Positions 1 through 7,440 of a DNA stretch of 42,944 nt are shown here, in pieces; the first letter of the stretch is position 1, and the number at the start of each line of letters is the position of its first letter. The translations under genes and the position numbers were made by a program. The notes under the pieces are model-generated. The model was not told where the DNA came from. It saw nothing but the letters and a program-made list of their open reading frames with translations, and did not search any database. The stretch comes from Anaerolineae bacterium (GTDB lineage Bacteria; Chloroflexota; Anaerolineae; Anaerolineales; Villigracilaceae): positions 1 to 42,944 of the forward strand of contig JAKLPV010000208.1 in assembly GCA_022013685.1 (NCBI GenBank), given 5' to 3'.

Positions 1-102
1 ATTAGGCCCTCCAGGGAAAGGGATTTCACCCTCGCCACCGCATTGAGTACACCACCAATCCATCTTGTAAATTGTTTCGATTGTAGATTTTTTCATGTTC
101 AT
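1..102 (-). CDS. partial CDS, N-terminus of a small CxxC protein
   Basis: An open frame runs from ATG at 102 (or ATG at 96) off the left edge with 34 codons and no stop. The peptide begins MNMKKSTIETIYKMDWW and then shows CTQC followed by a Gly/Pro-rich stretch, which suggests one half of a zinc knuckle. An AGGGA-like ribosome site just upstream fits the ATG at 96 better than the one at 102. It lies 16 bases downstream of the stop of the next minus-strand gene, so it is probably the next gene of the same transcript. The family is not recognisable from this fragment. Confidence 0.45.
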   Translation of the reverse strand, partial: MNMKKSTIETIYKMDWWCTQCGGEGEIPFPGGPN

Positions 103-118
103 TTCCCTGTGCCAAACA

Positions 119-1579
119 TCATTTTTGTAAAACCTTCAGAATAAACTCGGCGGTGCGTTTGCCGGATGTACCGTCTGTAAAGGTGATCTCATCTTCGATG
201 AACTTGCGGCGTTCGGCGGAATCGAGGGCCGGGTTCTCCAGGTAGGCATTCAGCGCTGCGCGCAGTTCGGCTTCGTCTTTCGCGACGCGCCCGGCTTTGG
301 CCTCGCGGAAGCGTTTGTGGGTCGGCCAGTCGCCAATTTCTTTGAGTGAAAGCGAGAACTTGCCCGGCACTTTCCAGCCGCCGGGGGTGTCGATGACCGC
401 GCCGATAATGGGCGTGTTGTGGACGGCGGTTTCAACGACCATGGTCGAGTAGACGGTTACAAAAACGTTCGAATGGGCCATCATCGAGGCTTTTTCATCC
501 ATGTCTTCGCCGCCGTAGTAGCCGAGCGAGCCGCCCATGGCCACCGGATGGACAACGTGAACGTGCGGATATTGTTTTTCGAGGGCAAAGATGCGTTCGC
601 GTTCTTCGGCAAAGATTCTGGGCTTGTCTTGAAAGTGGCTGGGATGCAGGCGGATGAGCAGTTGGGATGGCTCCGAGAGTGAGTCGGAGGCCGCCAGCCG
701 GGCCAACGCTTCAACGTTGGGGTAGTTGGGGGCAAAGTGGACGAAACTGCAGGCGTAGGAGATCAGCTTTCGTTTTTCGTCCAGGCCGTGCAGGCGGAAA
801 TAGTCTGTGCGCGACATCTGCCAGGTTTTGCGGAAGTAGCCGTCATAGGACGGGATACCGCCGATGTGGACCCGCTGTGGGTCCCAGTCGGAGCCGTCCA
901 CAAGTTCGGCTTTTTGCAGTTGCGACCAGCAGGTGGCGTAGTCCATCGGCGCGCCGGGAATGGTGTAGCTGGACGAGTTGTCCCAGCCGACGATGGCGGC
1001 CATGGTCGGGATGCCGCGGGCGTGGGCCTCGCGCAGCAGGTAGCGGTCGAGCCGCCAACCGGCGGTCGAGGCGATGACCAAATCGGGTTGGTGTTTGTCC
1101 AATAAATCGGTATACAGGCCGGGGGTGAAGCGCATCTGGGCCTTGACCAAAGCTCTGCGGGCGAGGCGGCTGGAGCGCAGGATCAGAATCGCCAGCGCGG
1201 AGGGAATCCAGATTCCCAAACGGAATTTCCAGCCGTTTTCGGCCCAGACTTCCCAGATGTTGCTGTCCATGGCTTGGGTGTTGATGCGCCACGAGCCGCC
1301 GACGCGCCGCAGGTAGGAGGAAAGCAGCCATTGTAGGCGGGGTTGGATGCTGTTGGCGTAGCGTTGGGCTTCTTTGAGTTTCAGGCCTTCGAAGGTCAGG
1401 CGGCCCTTGGGTTCTCTGCTCAGGGCGGAGAATTTGGCGGCGATCTTGTCTTTGGTATCGTCGTCGGTCAGGACGACGACATCCACGCCCGCCTCGAGCA
1501 GGCTCGGGACGAGGTCCGATTGCAGGAAGTAGATGATGGCCATGCCGTGGTCGGCGGAGATGAAAACGGTTTTTTTCAT
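119..1579 (-). CDS. GT-B-like glycosyltransferase / CDP-glycerol-transferase-like protein
   Basis: A 486-residue protein starting MKKTVFISADHG. An upstream in-frame start would overlap the preceding gene, so 1579 is chosen; it begins one base after that gene's stop (1581). The N-terminal half has a Rossmann-like opening (VFISADHGMAIIYFL) and a later IASTAGWRLDRYLL segment. The C-terminal half has LLIRLHPSHF, HPVAMGG and NVFVTVYSTMVVETAVHNTPIIG. This is the pattern of GT-B enzymes of the capsule, CDP-glycerol transferase and UDP-GlcNAc epimerase-like group, where a Ser/Thr-x-E loop binds the nucleotide. It sits at the distal end of a minus-strand polysaccharide cluster. A role in surface glycan transfer is inferred; donor and acceptor are unknown. 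Confidence 0.6.
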   Translation of the reverse strand: MKKTVFISADHGMAIIYFLQSDLVPSLLEAGVDVVVLTDDDTKDKIAAKFSALSREPKGRLTFEGLKLKEAQRYANSIQPRLQWLLSSYLRRVGGSWRINTQAMDSNIWEVWAENGWKFRLGIWIPSALAILILRSSRLARRALVKAQMRFTPGLYTDLLDKHQPDLVIASTAGWRLDRYLLREAHARGIPTMAAIVGWDNSSSYTIPGAPMDYATCWSQLQKAELVDGSDWDPQRVHIGGIPSYDGYFRKTWQMSRTDYFRLHGLDEKRKLISYACSFVHFAPNYPNVEALARLAASDSLSEPSQLLIRLHPSHFQDKPRIFAEERERIFALEKQYPHVHVVHPVAMGGSLGYYGGEDMDEKASMMAHSNVFVTVYSTMVVETAVHNTPIIGAVIDTPGGWKVPGKFSLSLKEIGDWPTHKRFREAKAGRVAKDEAELRAALNAYLENPALDSAERRKFIEDEITFTDGTSGKRTAEFILKVLQK

Positions 1580-1580
1580 A

Positions 1581-2462
1581 TTACTTTTGTAACTGCATAA
1601 CAAATGCAATAATCGCTTGTGCCGTAACGAGAACTTTTGGGGTAATAACAGCAATATTTTCAGCGGCTTTTTTTAGACCATCTGCCGATATTTGAACTAA
1701 TGGTTTGTTGGGTTTCTCTTTTGTGGCCTTTTCTATCAAATCTTTTGCCGTTTCAGCAACCGCTTCTGCTTCATCAGCATTTTCTGGCGGGACATTCTTC
1801 AATTCATATTCCAGATTACTTAACAACTGCTCAAGTTTTTCTCTTTGAGACGGGTCGATGAAAGTATTTGCTTGTATAGTTTGTTGAACTGATGTCAAAA
1901 TTGAGTTGACATTCACAATATTATTACCTCCCCTAATGTCAACATGGATTTCGCCTATTTCTCTTGGTGGTAATCGAAAATTCCTCAATACTGTTTCGCG
2001 TCCATTTGGCGTTAAAAAAATTTTATTAAATGAATTTCCTCCAGCATATTCACCAGTAACCATGTTCCTATCTGCAAGTTCTTGAGCAGCTTGAATATAT
2101 TGCTTTTCATTCCAACCAAATTTTGTCATTGCTTGAGTGTATATACTAAAGGGAAAATCGTCCGATTGATCGCTAAACAGAAATTTAAGCAGGTTTTCTG
2201 CATTCCTGGAAAATATTAGACGGTTTTTACCAATCTGGTCAATAAAATTTTGGAGTTGCGTCCATTTTTTTTGGCGAATTATTCCTGTGCCGAAACTACC
2301 GGCGGTTTGACATAACCCATCGTCTACCAAAGTTTTTAAAGCCAACGAAAAATCCTGTTCAGACAGGGATAATTCATTTCTTATCTCTGTTTGTTCATCT
2401 TTTTCTGGATTCTCTACTAAATATCTTGCTATTTGAAAAGCATTTTCTATAATTTCGGACAT
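1581..2462 (-). CDS. AT-rich hypothetical protein with winged-helix-like N-terminus and helical C-terminal module
   Basis: A 293-residue protein. The ATG at 2462 is preferred over 2468 because GGAG lies six bases before it and directly abuts the other. Residues ~1-60 and ~90-165 resemble two winged-helix-type units (SLSEQDFSLALKTLVDDGL; YIQAAQELADRNMVTGEY). Around residues 170-190 there is a short beta segment (EIHVDIRGGNNIVNVNSI). The last ~100 residues are charged helices ending in a hydrophobic stretch (ITPKVLVTAQAIIAFVMQL). Base composition is much richer in A/T than the flanking glycosyltransferase genes, which suggests transfer. The C-terminal layout resembles modules at the ends of bacterial conflict proteins, but I cannot assign a family. 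It is followed one base later by the gene at 119-1579. Confidence 0.6.
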   Translation of the reverse strand: MSEIIENAFQIARYLVENPEKDEQTEIRNELSLSEQDFSLALKTLVDDGLCQTAGSFGTGIIRQKKWTQLQNFIDQIGKNRLIFSRNAENLLKFLFSDQSDDFPFSIYTQAMTKFGWNEKQYIQAAQELADRNMVTGEYAGGNSFNKIFLTPNGRETVLRNFRLPPREIGEIHVDIRGGNNIVNVNSILTSVQQTIQANTFIDPSQREKLEQLLSNLEYELKNVPPENADEAEAVAETAKDLIEKATKEKPNKPLVQISADGLKKAAENIAVITPKVLVTAQAIIAFVMQLQK

Positions 2463-2509
2463 TTTCATCTCCGCTTGCTAACAACTTATTTAATTTCAAA
2501 TATGCTTCG

Positions 2510-2558
2510 TTGGTCGAGTAGCGTTGAGCGGTTTGTGCGAAACGCGTATCGAGACCAA
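2510..2558. repeat. REP-like palindrome 1
   Basis: An interrupted inverted repeat with TTGGTCGAGTA at the left end and TATCGAGACCAA at the right end, separated by a GC-rich loop. It belongs to the same family as the elements at 2591, 2954 and 3039 (ends of the form GGTCGAGTA / TATCGAGACC). It lies upstream of the minus-strand gene starting at 2462. Confidence 0.7.
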
Positions 2559-2580
2559 CATTTCATGGGAACAATTGTTT

Positions 2581-2934
2581 TCAGGTTACGGGTGGTCTCG
2601 ATACGGCGGCGGAGAAGCGTCGCCGCCGTATCGAGACCACCGGGTTGCTCTTTTCTGCAAACTTTTTCTTTGCCAACGGCGGCAATTTGTCATATTCGCC
2701 GTTTATAAGGGTTTCGCGTTTGGCGCGGCTCCAGTTTTGGACTTGCTTCTCACGGGCAAATGCGTCGGCTACGCGCTCATATTCTTCGGAATAGACCAAT
2801 TTTACCGGCAGGCGGTAGGATGTATATTTCGCGCCCAGGCCGGATTGATGTTCCCACAGGCGGCGTTCGATGTCTTTGGTCGAGCCGACGTAGTAGGAGC
2901 CGTCTGCACACTCGAGGATATACATCCAGGCCAT
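2581..2934 (-). CDS. GIY-YIG nuclease superfamily protein
   Basis: A 117-residue protein starting MAWMYILECADGSYYVGST. The YIL...YVG motif is the GIY-YIG core. It is followed by DIERRLWEHQSG (catalytic Arg region), KYTSYRLPVKLVYSEEY with the conserved Glu, and AFAREKQVQNWSRAKRETLI, all typical of the UvrC-like single-domain YhbQ/endonuclease family. These small nucleases normally end shortly after the ALI-like segment. Here the last ~20 residues (after FAEKSNPV) are encoded by the palindrome at 2591-2641 and the stop lies beyond it, so the natural C-terminus has been overwritten. An upstream start at 2979 would begin inside another palindrome and is rejected. Confidence 0.88.
   Translation of the reverse strand: MAWMYILECADGSYYVGSTKDIERRLWEHQSGLGAKYTSYRLPVKLVYSEEYERVADAFAREKQVQNWSRAKRETLINGEYDKLPPLAKKKFAEKSNPVVSIRRRRFSAAVSRPPVT
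2591..2641. repeat. perfect REP-like hairpin forming the 3' end of the GIY-YIG gene
   Basis: A perfect inverted repeat with 21-bp arms (left 2591-2611, right 2621-2641) and a 9-base loop. The arms begin GGTGGTCTCGATACGG. It is read as the C-terminal SIRRRRFSAAVSRPP-like tail of the minus-strand GIY-YIG gene. It is the best-preserved member of the family at 2510, 2954 and 3039. Confidence 0.85.
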
Positions 2935-2953
2935 GAAATTCCTTATCCCGCAC

Positions 2954-3000
2954 GGTGGTCGAGTAGCGCCGAGTGACAACTAGGCGCTACTCGAGACCAC
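2954..3000. repeat. REP-like palindrome 3
   Basis: An inverted repeat with GGTCGAGTAGCGCC on the left and GGCGCTACTCGAGACC on the right; the right arm has a two-base bulge. It is intergenic, between the GIY-YIG start and the GT2 stop, and close to palindrome 4. Confidence 0.7.
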
Positions 3001-3038
3001 ATCTTGTTTTGGCAGTGGTTTATTTTGCAAATGGAAAA

Positions 3039-3088
3039 GTGGTCTCGATACGCCCTTCGCACAGAACGCTCAGGGCTACTCGACCACC
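3039..3088. repeat. REP-like palindrome 4
   Basis: An interrupted inverted repeat, GTGGTCTCGATACGCCC on the left and GGGCTACTCGACCAC on the right. It lies immediately downstream of the minus-strand GT2 gene (stop at 3097), where such elements often stabilise or terminate transcripts. Confidence 0.7.
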
Positions 3089-3096
3089 GCCCTGGC

Positions 3097-4113
3097 TCAA
3101 GAGTAATACCACTTGAAAATCTGATCGTAAACCGCCAGCAGCGCTTTTTTGATGGGCGCGGCCTGGACCAGCCGCTTGACCAGGCTGGCTTGTTTGGGCG
3201 CAGGTTGTTTGCCGGCGTAAACACCCTTCACATAATCGGTGGTGTTCGAGAGATTCATGACCAGCGGATCGCTTACCATCAGGCGCAGATAACCGGCGGC
3301 GTTCATGCGCTGGTCGAGCTGCTTGACCTGGCCCATCGGTTTGTCCATGTCGAAGGGCAGGAATTGGGCAAGGGTTGCTTTGTAGGCAACAAACTGCCAG
3401 TGGGAGGCGCCCGCAAACGCTGTCACCGCGAGCTGCGGGTTGTGCGGCGCGGCGGTCTCCCGTTCAACAGGAGATTGCTTCGCCAATAACGGGGCTCGCA
3501 ATGACACCTTGTAATCCACTGTCTCTGCATACACCTTGCGATTTTCGGCTTCGTCCTGCCCAAGTGAGCGGTTGAACTCCCAGAAATTTTCCCAGGGGAT
3601 GAATTGGCCTTCTTCGAGCGCCGCGTTTTGTGTGGCCCACTCACGGGTGGAGCTGTGATATTCGGGGTTGGTGCGGAAGGGGCGGGCGGTGACCATGCCG
3701 ACCTTCGGGAAGGTTTCGAGCAGCTCAACCGAACGCGCCAGCCAGCCGGGGTAGTAGAGAATATCCGAGTCAGCATAGGCAATGATCTCGCCGGGTGCGC
3801 CGGCCAGGATGATGTTCCAGGCGCCGCCCTTGCCCATATTCTTCTCGGAAAGAACCAGATATTGTATTCTCCCGGCTTCTTTTTCGCTGATGAGCCAATC
3901 GCGCACTTCGGGGCAGGAACCGTTATCGAAGATCATCAGGTCGAAGGGCAGGCCGGGATCATTGTGCATCGTTTCCAGGCTGACCTTGAGCACGTCCAGC
4001 GCTTCGGAATAGAATCCGCTCAGGAAGGGGATGTAGTTCAGCACCGCAACGGTGATCCGCTCGGGTTTGGCGACGGTTTTTGCAAATTTGGCGGGGTTTT
4101 GGCCTTTACGCAT
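3097..4113 (-). CDS. GT2 family (GT-A) glycosyltransferase
   Basis: A 338-residue protein. Residues ~21-27 (TVAVLNY) open the GT-A nucleotide-binding fold, 92-100 read NMGKGGAWN, and 115-117 are the metal-binding DSD in AYADSDILYYPGWL. A later PFDMDKPMGQVKQLDQ segment carries acidic residues expected near the catalytic base. The enzyme probably transfers a sugar from a nucleotide sugar during surface polysaccharide assembly. Residues ~203-221 (VSLRAPLLAKQSPVERETA) are encoded by a repeat of the type TGTCATTGCGAGC...GAAGCAATCTCC and look like an in-frame insertion between conserved blocks. Neighbours are another glycosyltransferase upstream and the GIY-YIG gene downstream. Confidence 0.85.
   Translation of the reverse strand: MRKGQNPAKFAKTVAKPERITVAVLNYIPFLSGFYSEALDVLKVSLETMHNDPGLPFDLMIFDNGSCPEVRDWLISEKEAGRIQYLVLSEKNMGKGGAWNIILAGAPGEIIAYADSDILYYPGWLARSVELLETFPKVGMVTARPFRTNPEYHSSTREWATQNAALEEGQFIPWENFWEFNRSLGQDEAENRKVYAETVDYKVSLRAPLLAKQSPVERETAAPHNPQLAVTAFAGASHWQFVAYKATLAQFLPFDMDKPMGQVKQLDQRMNAAGYLRLMVSDPLVMNLSNTTDYVKGVYAGKQPAPKQASLVKRLVQAAPIKKALLAVYDQIFKWYYS
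3453..3507. repeat. repeat inserted in frame in the GT2 gene
   Basis: On the coding strand this reads as a TGTCATTGCGAGC ... GAAGCAATCTCC repeat followed by TGTTGAACGGGAGA, a type usually seen between genes. It contributes about 18 residues to the glycosyltransferase without shifting its frame. Confidence 0.65.
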
Positions 4114-4174
4114 AGTTTGTAATGGGTGATTGGTAAATGGTAATTAGCGGCTGGAGATTGGTTGAAATTACCAA
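4114..4174. repeat. intergenic GTAATTGGTGATTGG-type repeat
   Basis: Variants of GGTAATTAG/TGGTAATTGG recur in direct and inverted order (for example TTGGTAAATGGTAATTAG and ACCAATTACCACTTACTAAT). The right end also supplies the last codons and stop of the minus-strand gene at 4175-5053 (protein end KVISKW). Confidence 0.5.
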
Positions 4175-5053
4175 TTACCACTTACTAATTACCTTCTTCA
4201 CTCGCCAGAGCGCATTGGACATTTTCTTCGAACCCAATACCAGCAGCGGCCAAGATTCGATTTTGCGCCACAGGCGGGCGGTGTTGAGTGTTTGCGGCAG
4301 AATCTTGCCGTCAACAAGGCGTTTGTCGGTGTCGAGCAGGGTGAAGCGGGTCATCGGGCGGCCACCCGCCAAACGGATATTGTCATCGGTTTCGGGGTGT
4401 TTGTAGTGAGGCTGCCCGCCGGGCAGGTGAGAGTAGTCGTGGTTCTGGTGGACGATCATCACATCGGCGGTGGCATCAATGGCCGGGAATCCGTTTTTGC
4501 GGGCGTGGTAGATCATCCAGTTGTCCCACCCGGCGCGGCCAATGATGAAGGCGGGAATATCGATGAAACAAGAAAGAGGAAAGATGAAATAGTCTGAGCC
4601 GGCGGGACGATGGAGTTCGCCAGTTTCTTGAATTTTTTGCCGCAGATGGGTTTGCCAGCCTTCAGAGAAATCAAGTGCGGATGTGATGTCGTAATCCCAG
4701 CGCTGACCGAGCAGAACAAATTTTTCTTGCTGTCGCATAACCTTGCGGGCCGCTTCGACAAAGTCATCGAACAGGATGATGTCTGCGTTGACGATGGCGT
4801 AGAGTGGCGTGGGGCTGGATTCTCTTGTCAGGCGGAACATGGCATCCATCAGCGGCGCGCCGCTTGGGCTTCGTGGGATCTCTCGGATGTGGGTCACGCC
4901 CAAATCGGCGGCGGCTTCAGCCAGGCCGGGTTCGTCACCGAGCAAGATGACGTTCACCTCCGGCAGCTTTGTCCACGAGGCAATGGCGTTGTGCTGGATC
5001 GTGGCGATGTGCGGATCGCTGAAAGGTTTGGGAGCGGAGAAGATAGTAATCAT
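4175..5053 (-). CDS. glycosyltransferase-like protein (GT-A fold)
   Basis: A 292-residue protein starting MITIFSAPKPFSDPHIATIQ. The Rossmann-like N-terminus is followed by LYAIVNADIILFDDF with an NAD triplet at 89-91, in place of the usual DxD of GT-A transferases. A C-terminal half follows with GRAGWDNWMIYHARKNGFPAIDATADVMIVHQNHDYSH, a layout shared by uncharacterised glycosyltransferases of polysaccharide clusters. The last residues (VISKW and stop) are encoded by an intergenic-type repeat, so the natural C-terminus may be altered. It lies between the SpsF-like gene and the GT2 gene on the same strand. Substrate cannot be assigned. Confidence 0.7.
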   Translation of the reverse strand: MITIFSAPKPFSDPHIATIQHNAIASWTKLPEVNVILLGDEPGLAEAAADLGVTHIREIPRSPSGAPLMDAMFRLTRESSPTPLYAIVNADIILFDDFVEAARKVMRQQEKFVLLGQRWDYDITSALDFSEGWQTHLRQKIQETGELHRPAGSDYFIFPLSCFIDIPAFIIGRAGWDNWMIYHARKNGFPAIDATADVMIVHQNHDYSHLPGGQPHYKHPETDDNIRLAGGRPMTRFTLLDTDKRLVDGKILPQTLNTARLWRKIESWPLLVLGSKKMSNALWRVKKVISKW

Positions 5054-5135
5054 AAATGCAGAATGATGAGTGCAGAATGCAGAATGATGAGCGCAGATAT
5101 TTTTTATTCTGCATTCTTCATTTTGTACTCTGACT
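5054..5135. repeat. TGCAGAATGATGAG direct repeats
   Basis: The short gap between two minus-strand genes is filled with repeats of TGCAGAATGATGAG and the inverted ATTCTGCATTCTTCATT. The pair can fold as a long imperfect hairpin. No promoter is evident. Confidence 0.55.
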
Positions 5136-5972
5136 TCATTGTTGTCTTTCGTCTACTTCGGTCATGGTTTTGTGGCGCACAGCGGCGTTGATTTCTGCCA
5201 GTTGTGGCTCTTTTTGCACAATTTCAAGCACATCGTACCAGGTAAAGCCGGGTTTGTCGCCCAGGCGGGCAAAAATTTCACGCATGAAGCTCAGGTCTTC
5301 AGGAGTATCCACCGTCCAGCGTAAATCGCCGTGCCGGGGGCTATGATGGAGTTGGGCGATTTTGAAGTTTCTTTGAGAAAACCCGCGTAACACGAAATAC
5401 GAATTAGGAATTACGGATTGCGGATTGCCTTCGAAGATCGTATTTTCATACAAAAAAGGCATGACGTGTTCGCGGTGGAAGGTTTTGGTTGATTCTTTCC
5501 AGGCGCGTTCGAGGGCGGAAAACGTACAAACTTCGACATCCAACCCGATCGGGAAGGTGCGGCTAAAGGGCGGAGGCAGACGGTTACAACTGAAGTCAGA
5601 AGGATGAGAGATGAAGGATGAAGAAAGCAATTCAACCGTTTGGTCAATTACTTGCGGGCCGATCAGCGGGCAGTCGGCGGTGATGCGGACGATTGTATCG
5701 GCGCTATAGGTTTTGGCGGCCTGGTAGTAGCGGTCGAGCACATCATGCAGGCTGCCGCGGGTGCAGGGAACGCCCATCGAAAGCGCGAAAGCAGCTACCG
5801 GGTCGTCCGCGGGGTCGGTGGTAGTGGCGATGGTAACGGAATCCAGGCTGCGGGCGCGCTGAGTCCGCTCGATGACGTGCTGGATCATCGGTTTCCCGGC
5901 AATATCCAAAAGAACTTTGCCTGGCAGGCGTGAAGAGCCCATGCGGGCCTGGATGATGGCGATGGTTTTCAT
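5136..5972 (-). CDS. SpsF-like cytidylyltransferase (CMP-sugar / spore coat polysaccharide type)
   Basis: A 278-residue protein. Residues 5-20 (AIIQARMGSSRLPGKV) are the nucleotide-binding signature of the cytidylyltransferase superfamily including SpsF and NeuA/KdsB relatives. LHDVLDRYYQAA and RITADCPLIGP (~96-106) follow, and HGDLRWTVDTPEDLSFM (~214-230) ends the family core. The expected role is to activate a sugar or amino-sugar acid with CTP for glycan synthesis in the cytoplasm. Residues ~116-129 (LSSSFISHPSDFSC) and ~182-197 (GNPQSVIPNSYFVLRG) are encoded by repetitive DNA of a non-coding type and interrupt the conserved blocks in frame. Its ATG overlaps the upstream stop by ATGA, so the two are translationally coupled. 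Confidence 0.85.
   Translation of the reverse strand: MKTIAIIQARMGSSRLPGKVLLDIAGKPMIQHVIERTQRARSLDSVTIATTTDPADDPVAAFALSMGVPCTRGSLHDVLDRYYQAAKTYSADTIVRITADCPLIGPQVIDQTVELLSSSFISHPSDFSCNRLPPPFSRTFPIGLDVEVCTFSALERAWKESTKTFHREHVMPFLYENTIFEGNPQSVIPNSYFVLRGFSQRNFKIAQLHHSPRHGDLRWTVDTPEDLSFMREIFARLGDKPGFTWYDVLEIVQKEPQLAEINAAVRHKTMTEVDERQQ
5388..5428. repeat. in-frame repeat in SpsF-like gene (AATCCGCAATCCG type)
   Basis: The coding strand reads AATCCGCAATCCGTAATTCC followed by TAATTCGTATTTCGTG, a tandem-like low-complexity repeat seen more often between genes. It is translated as NPQSVIPNSYFV. Confidence 0.6.
5596..5628. repeat. in-frame repeat in SpsF-like gene (TTCATCCTTCATC type)
   Basis: The coding strand reads TTCTTCATCCTTCATCTCTC followed by ATCCTTCTG, a simple repeat translated as SSSFISHPSD. 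It lies between two conserved blocks of the enzyme. Confidence 0.55.
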
Positions 5973-7435
5973 ACTTTGTTTTTTGGTTTTGGGTTGATTT
6001 TCTTCTTTTCATACAAAACAAGCCCGGTCAATACCATTGCCGTAACGATACTCAAAACAATCGCTGCGAGGATGATTTGAATGTATTCTGGGTCTGCCCG
6101 GTTTTGGATCAGGTTTTCATTGAATTGTATTGGGTTTGTCGAGAAGAATTCGGATGCCTTCTTGACACTCCACAGACGGGTATGGGTGAGAAGGTCGTTG
6201 AGCAGTAAAAGCAGGCCAAGCCCGGCGAACAGGTAAGTTGTGGTGTTGCTGGCAGCTTTTTCGTAGGTTTTCTGCCAGTAAATGGCTGAAATCATTAGTA
6301 GCAAAGTGACAGGCAGGCTGATCATGCGCGAAATAACGCGTTCACTGGCAAAAATAGGCAGGTTGAATAGGGTGTATTCATATAAGAAGCCCATACTGAG
6401 GGCGGTGATAATAATAATCGGGACGAGTAATTTGTGAAATGGCTTGATCGGGTCGCACAGCCAGCTCCAAATGCCAAAAGAGAGTAATGCAAAGCCCAGT
6501 ATGCCGATAAAGTAGTCGTATTCCCAGTAGCCGGTGGGGATGTTCGAGACAGATAAGTTATGATCGATGGGACGGATTGAAATAAAGGCGTTGAATAGTT
6601 CGGCCAGACCCGGGTAGCCTGCCCGAAATTGAAAGACGCTGCGTGACGTCACGTCACTGACAATCAAGATTGGTGGTAAAAGGCGGATTGCGCCCAAGAA
6701 GCCCGATGCGACAATGGCAGCAAATACCCATTTAAGTTGTTTGAGTTGGGCCAGTCCGAGCAGCGATAGGAATAACATCATCCAGGTAAAGTGGTGCTGT
6801 CCACCTGTCAATAGGACATAAAGTGAAAGCAGAGCTATTTTTGTTACCCACCACCAGCCAACATTGCCTTGAACAAATTCTAAAAGCAACAGAACAAAGA
6901 AAGGGAACAAGAAATATGCGCCCCAGTTTGCATGGCCAACCGCATAATGGGCCTGGATATGCCCATTACTGTTGAATAAAAAGAAAAGCATTGCGTAAAC
7001 AAACAGAGAAAGGTTAAATTTTCTCTTGAAATACAACAAACCGATAGTTGCAATTGTATAGTGAATGATCACATCAAACAACGCAAAGGTATCACTGTCC
7101 ATGAATAGAAGAAGCGCCATTTGTGGCGTTATTACTGTATCGGGAATCACCAGAAAGCGATCGGTCAGGTCGTGCGAGATGCGTGTATTCGAAATGTGTA
7201 AGGGCAAAACTCTTTGCGTGAGCGACTCTTTGATAACCTGGAAGCGCGGTAAATTAAGAGTAGCCCAATCGTGATAATTGATGGGCGTTTGCCGCCAATC
7301 GAAAAGAATTCCAAAAAATATCAGTCCGAGCAGGTAAATCAGGAAAATCCAAGCCCAGAATATTAGGCGGTGTTTTTCTTCTTCACGACGGTCAAAAAAT
7401 ACGAGCAGACTGTTTTTTATCAGGCCGAATTTCAT
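5969..7435 (-). CDS. polytopic membrane protein (YfhO / GT39-like)
   Basis: A 488-residue protein. The start MKFGLIKNSL at 7435 is chosen because the upstream gene stops at 7441 and GGAAAGG precedes it. About ten to twelve hydrophobic helices are visible, beginning with LIFWAWIFLIYLLGLIFFGILF. An early extracytoplasmic loop contains YHDWATLNLPRFQ, where an acidic residue after TM1 is the usual position of the catalytic Asp in GT-C lipid-linked sugar transferases. The last helix is followed by a short basic tail (KKKINPKPKNKV). It lies between the GT4 gene and the SpsF-like gene and overlaps the latter by four bases. A role in membrane glycan transfer is inferred. Confidence 0.65.
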   Translation of the reverse strand: MKFGLIKNSLLVFFDRREEEKHRLIFWAWIFLIYLLGLIFFGILFDWRQTPINYHDWATLNLPRFQVIKESLTQRVLPLHISNTRISHDLTDRFLVIPDTVITPQMALLLFMDSDTFALFDVIIHYTIATIGLLYFKRKFNLSLFVYAMLFFLFNSNGHIQAHYAVGHANWGAYFLFPFFVLLLLEFVQGNVGWWWVTKIALLSLYVLLTGGQHHFTWMMLFLSLLGLAQLKQLKWVFAAIVASGFLGAIRLLPPILIVSDVTSRSVFQFRAGYPGLAELFNAFISIRPIDHNLSVSNIPTGYWEYDYFIGILGFALLSFGIWSWLCDPIKPFHKLLVPIIIITALSMGFLYEYTLFNLPIFASERVISRMISLPVTLLLMISAIYWQKTYEKAASNTTTYLFAGLGLLLLLNDLLTHTRLWSVKKASEFFSTNPIQFNENLIQNRADPEYIQIILAAIVLSIVTAMVLTGLVLYEKKKINPKPKNKV

Positions 7436-7440
7436 AGGCG

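Noticed and set aside
2510..3088. CRISPR array or attachment sites from the four palindromes
   Set aside because: The spacing is irregular, a gene lies between them, and the units are long inverted repeats, not short direct repeats.
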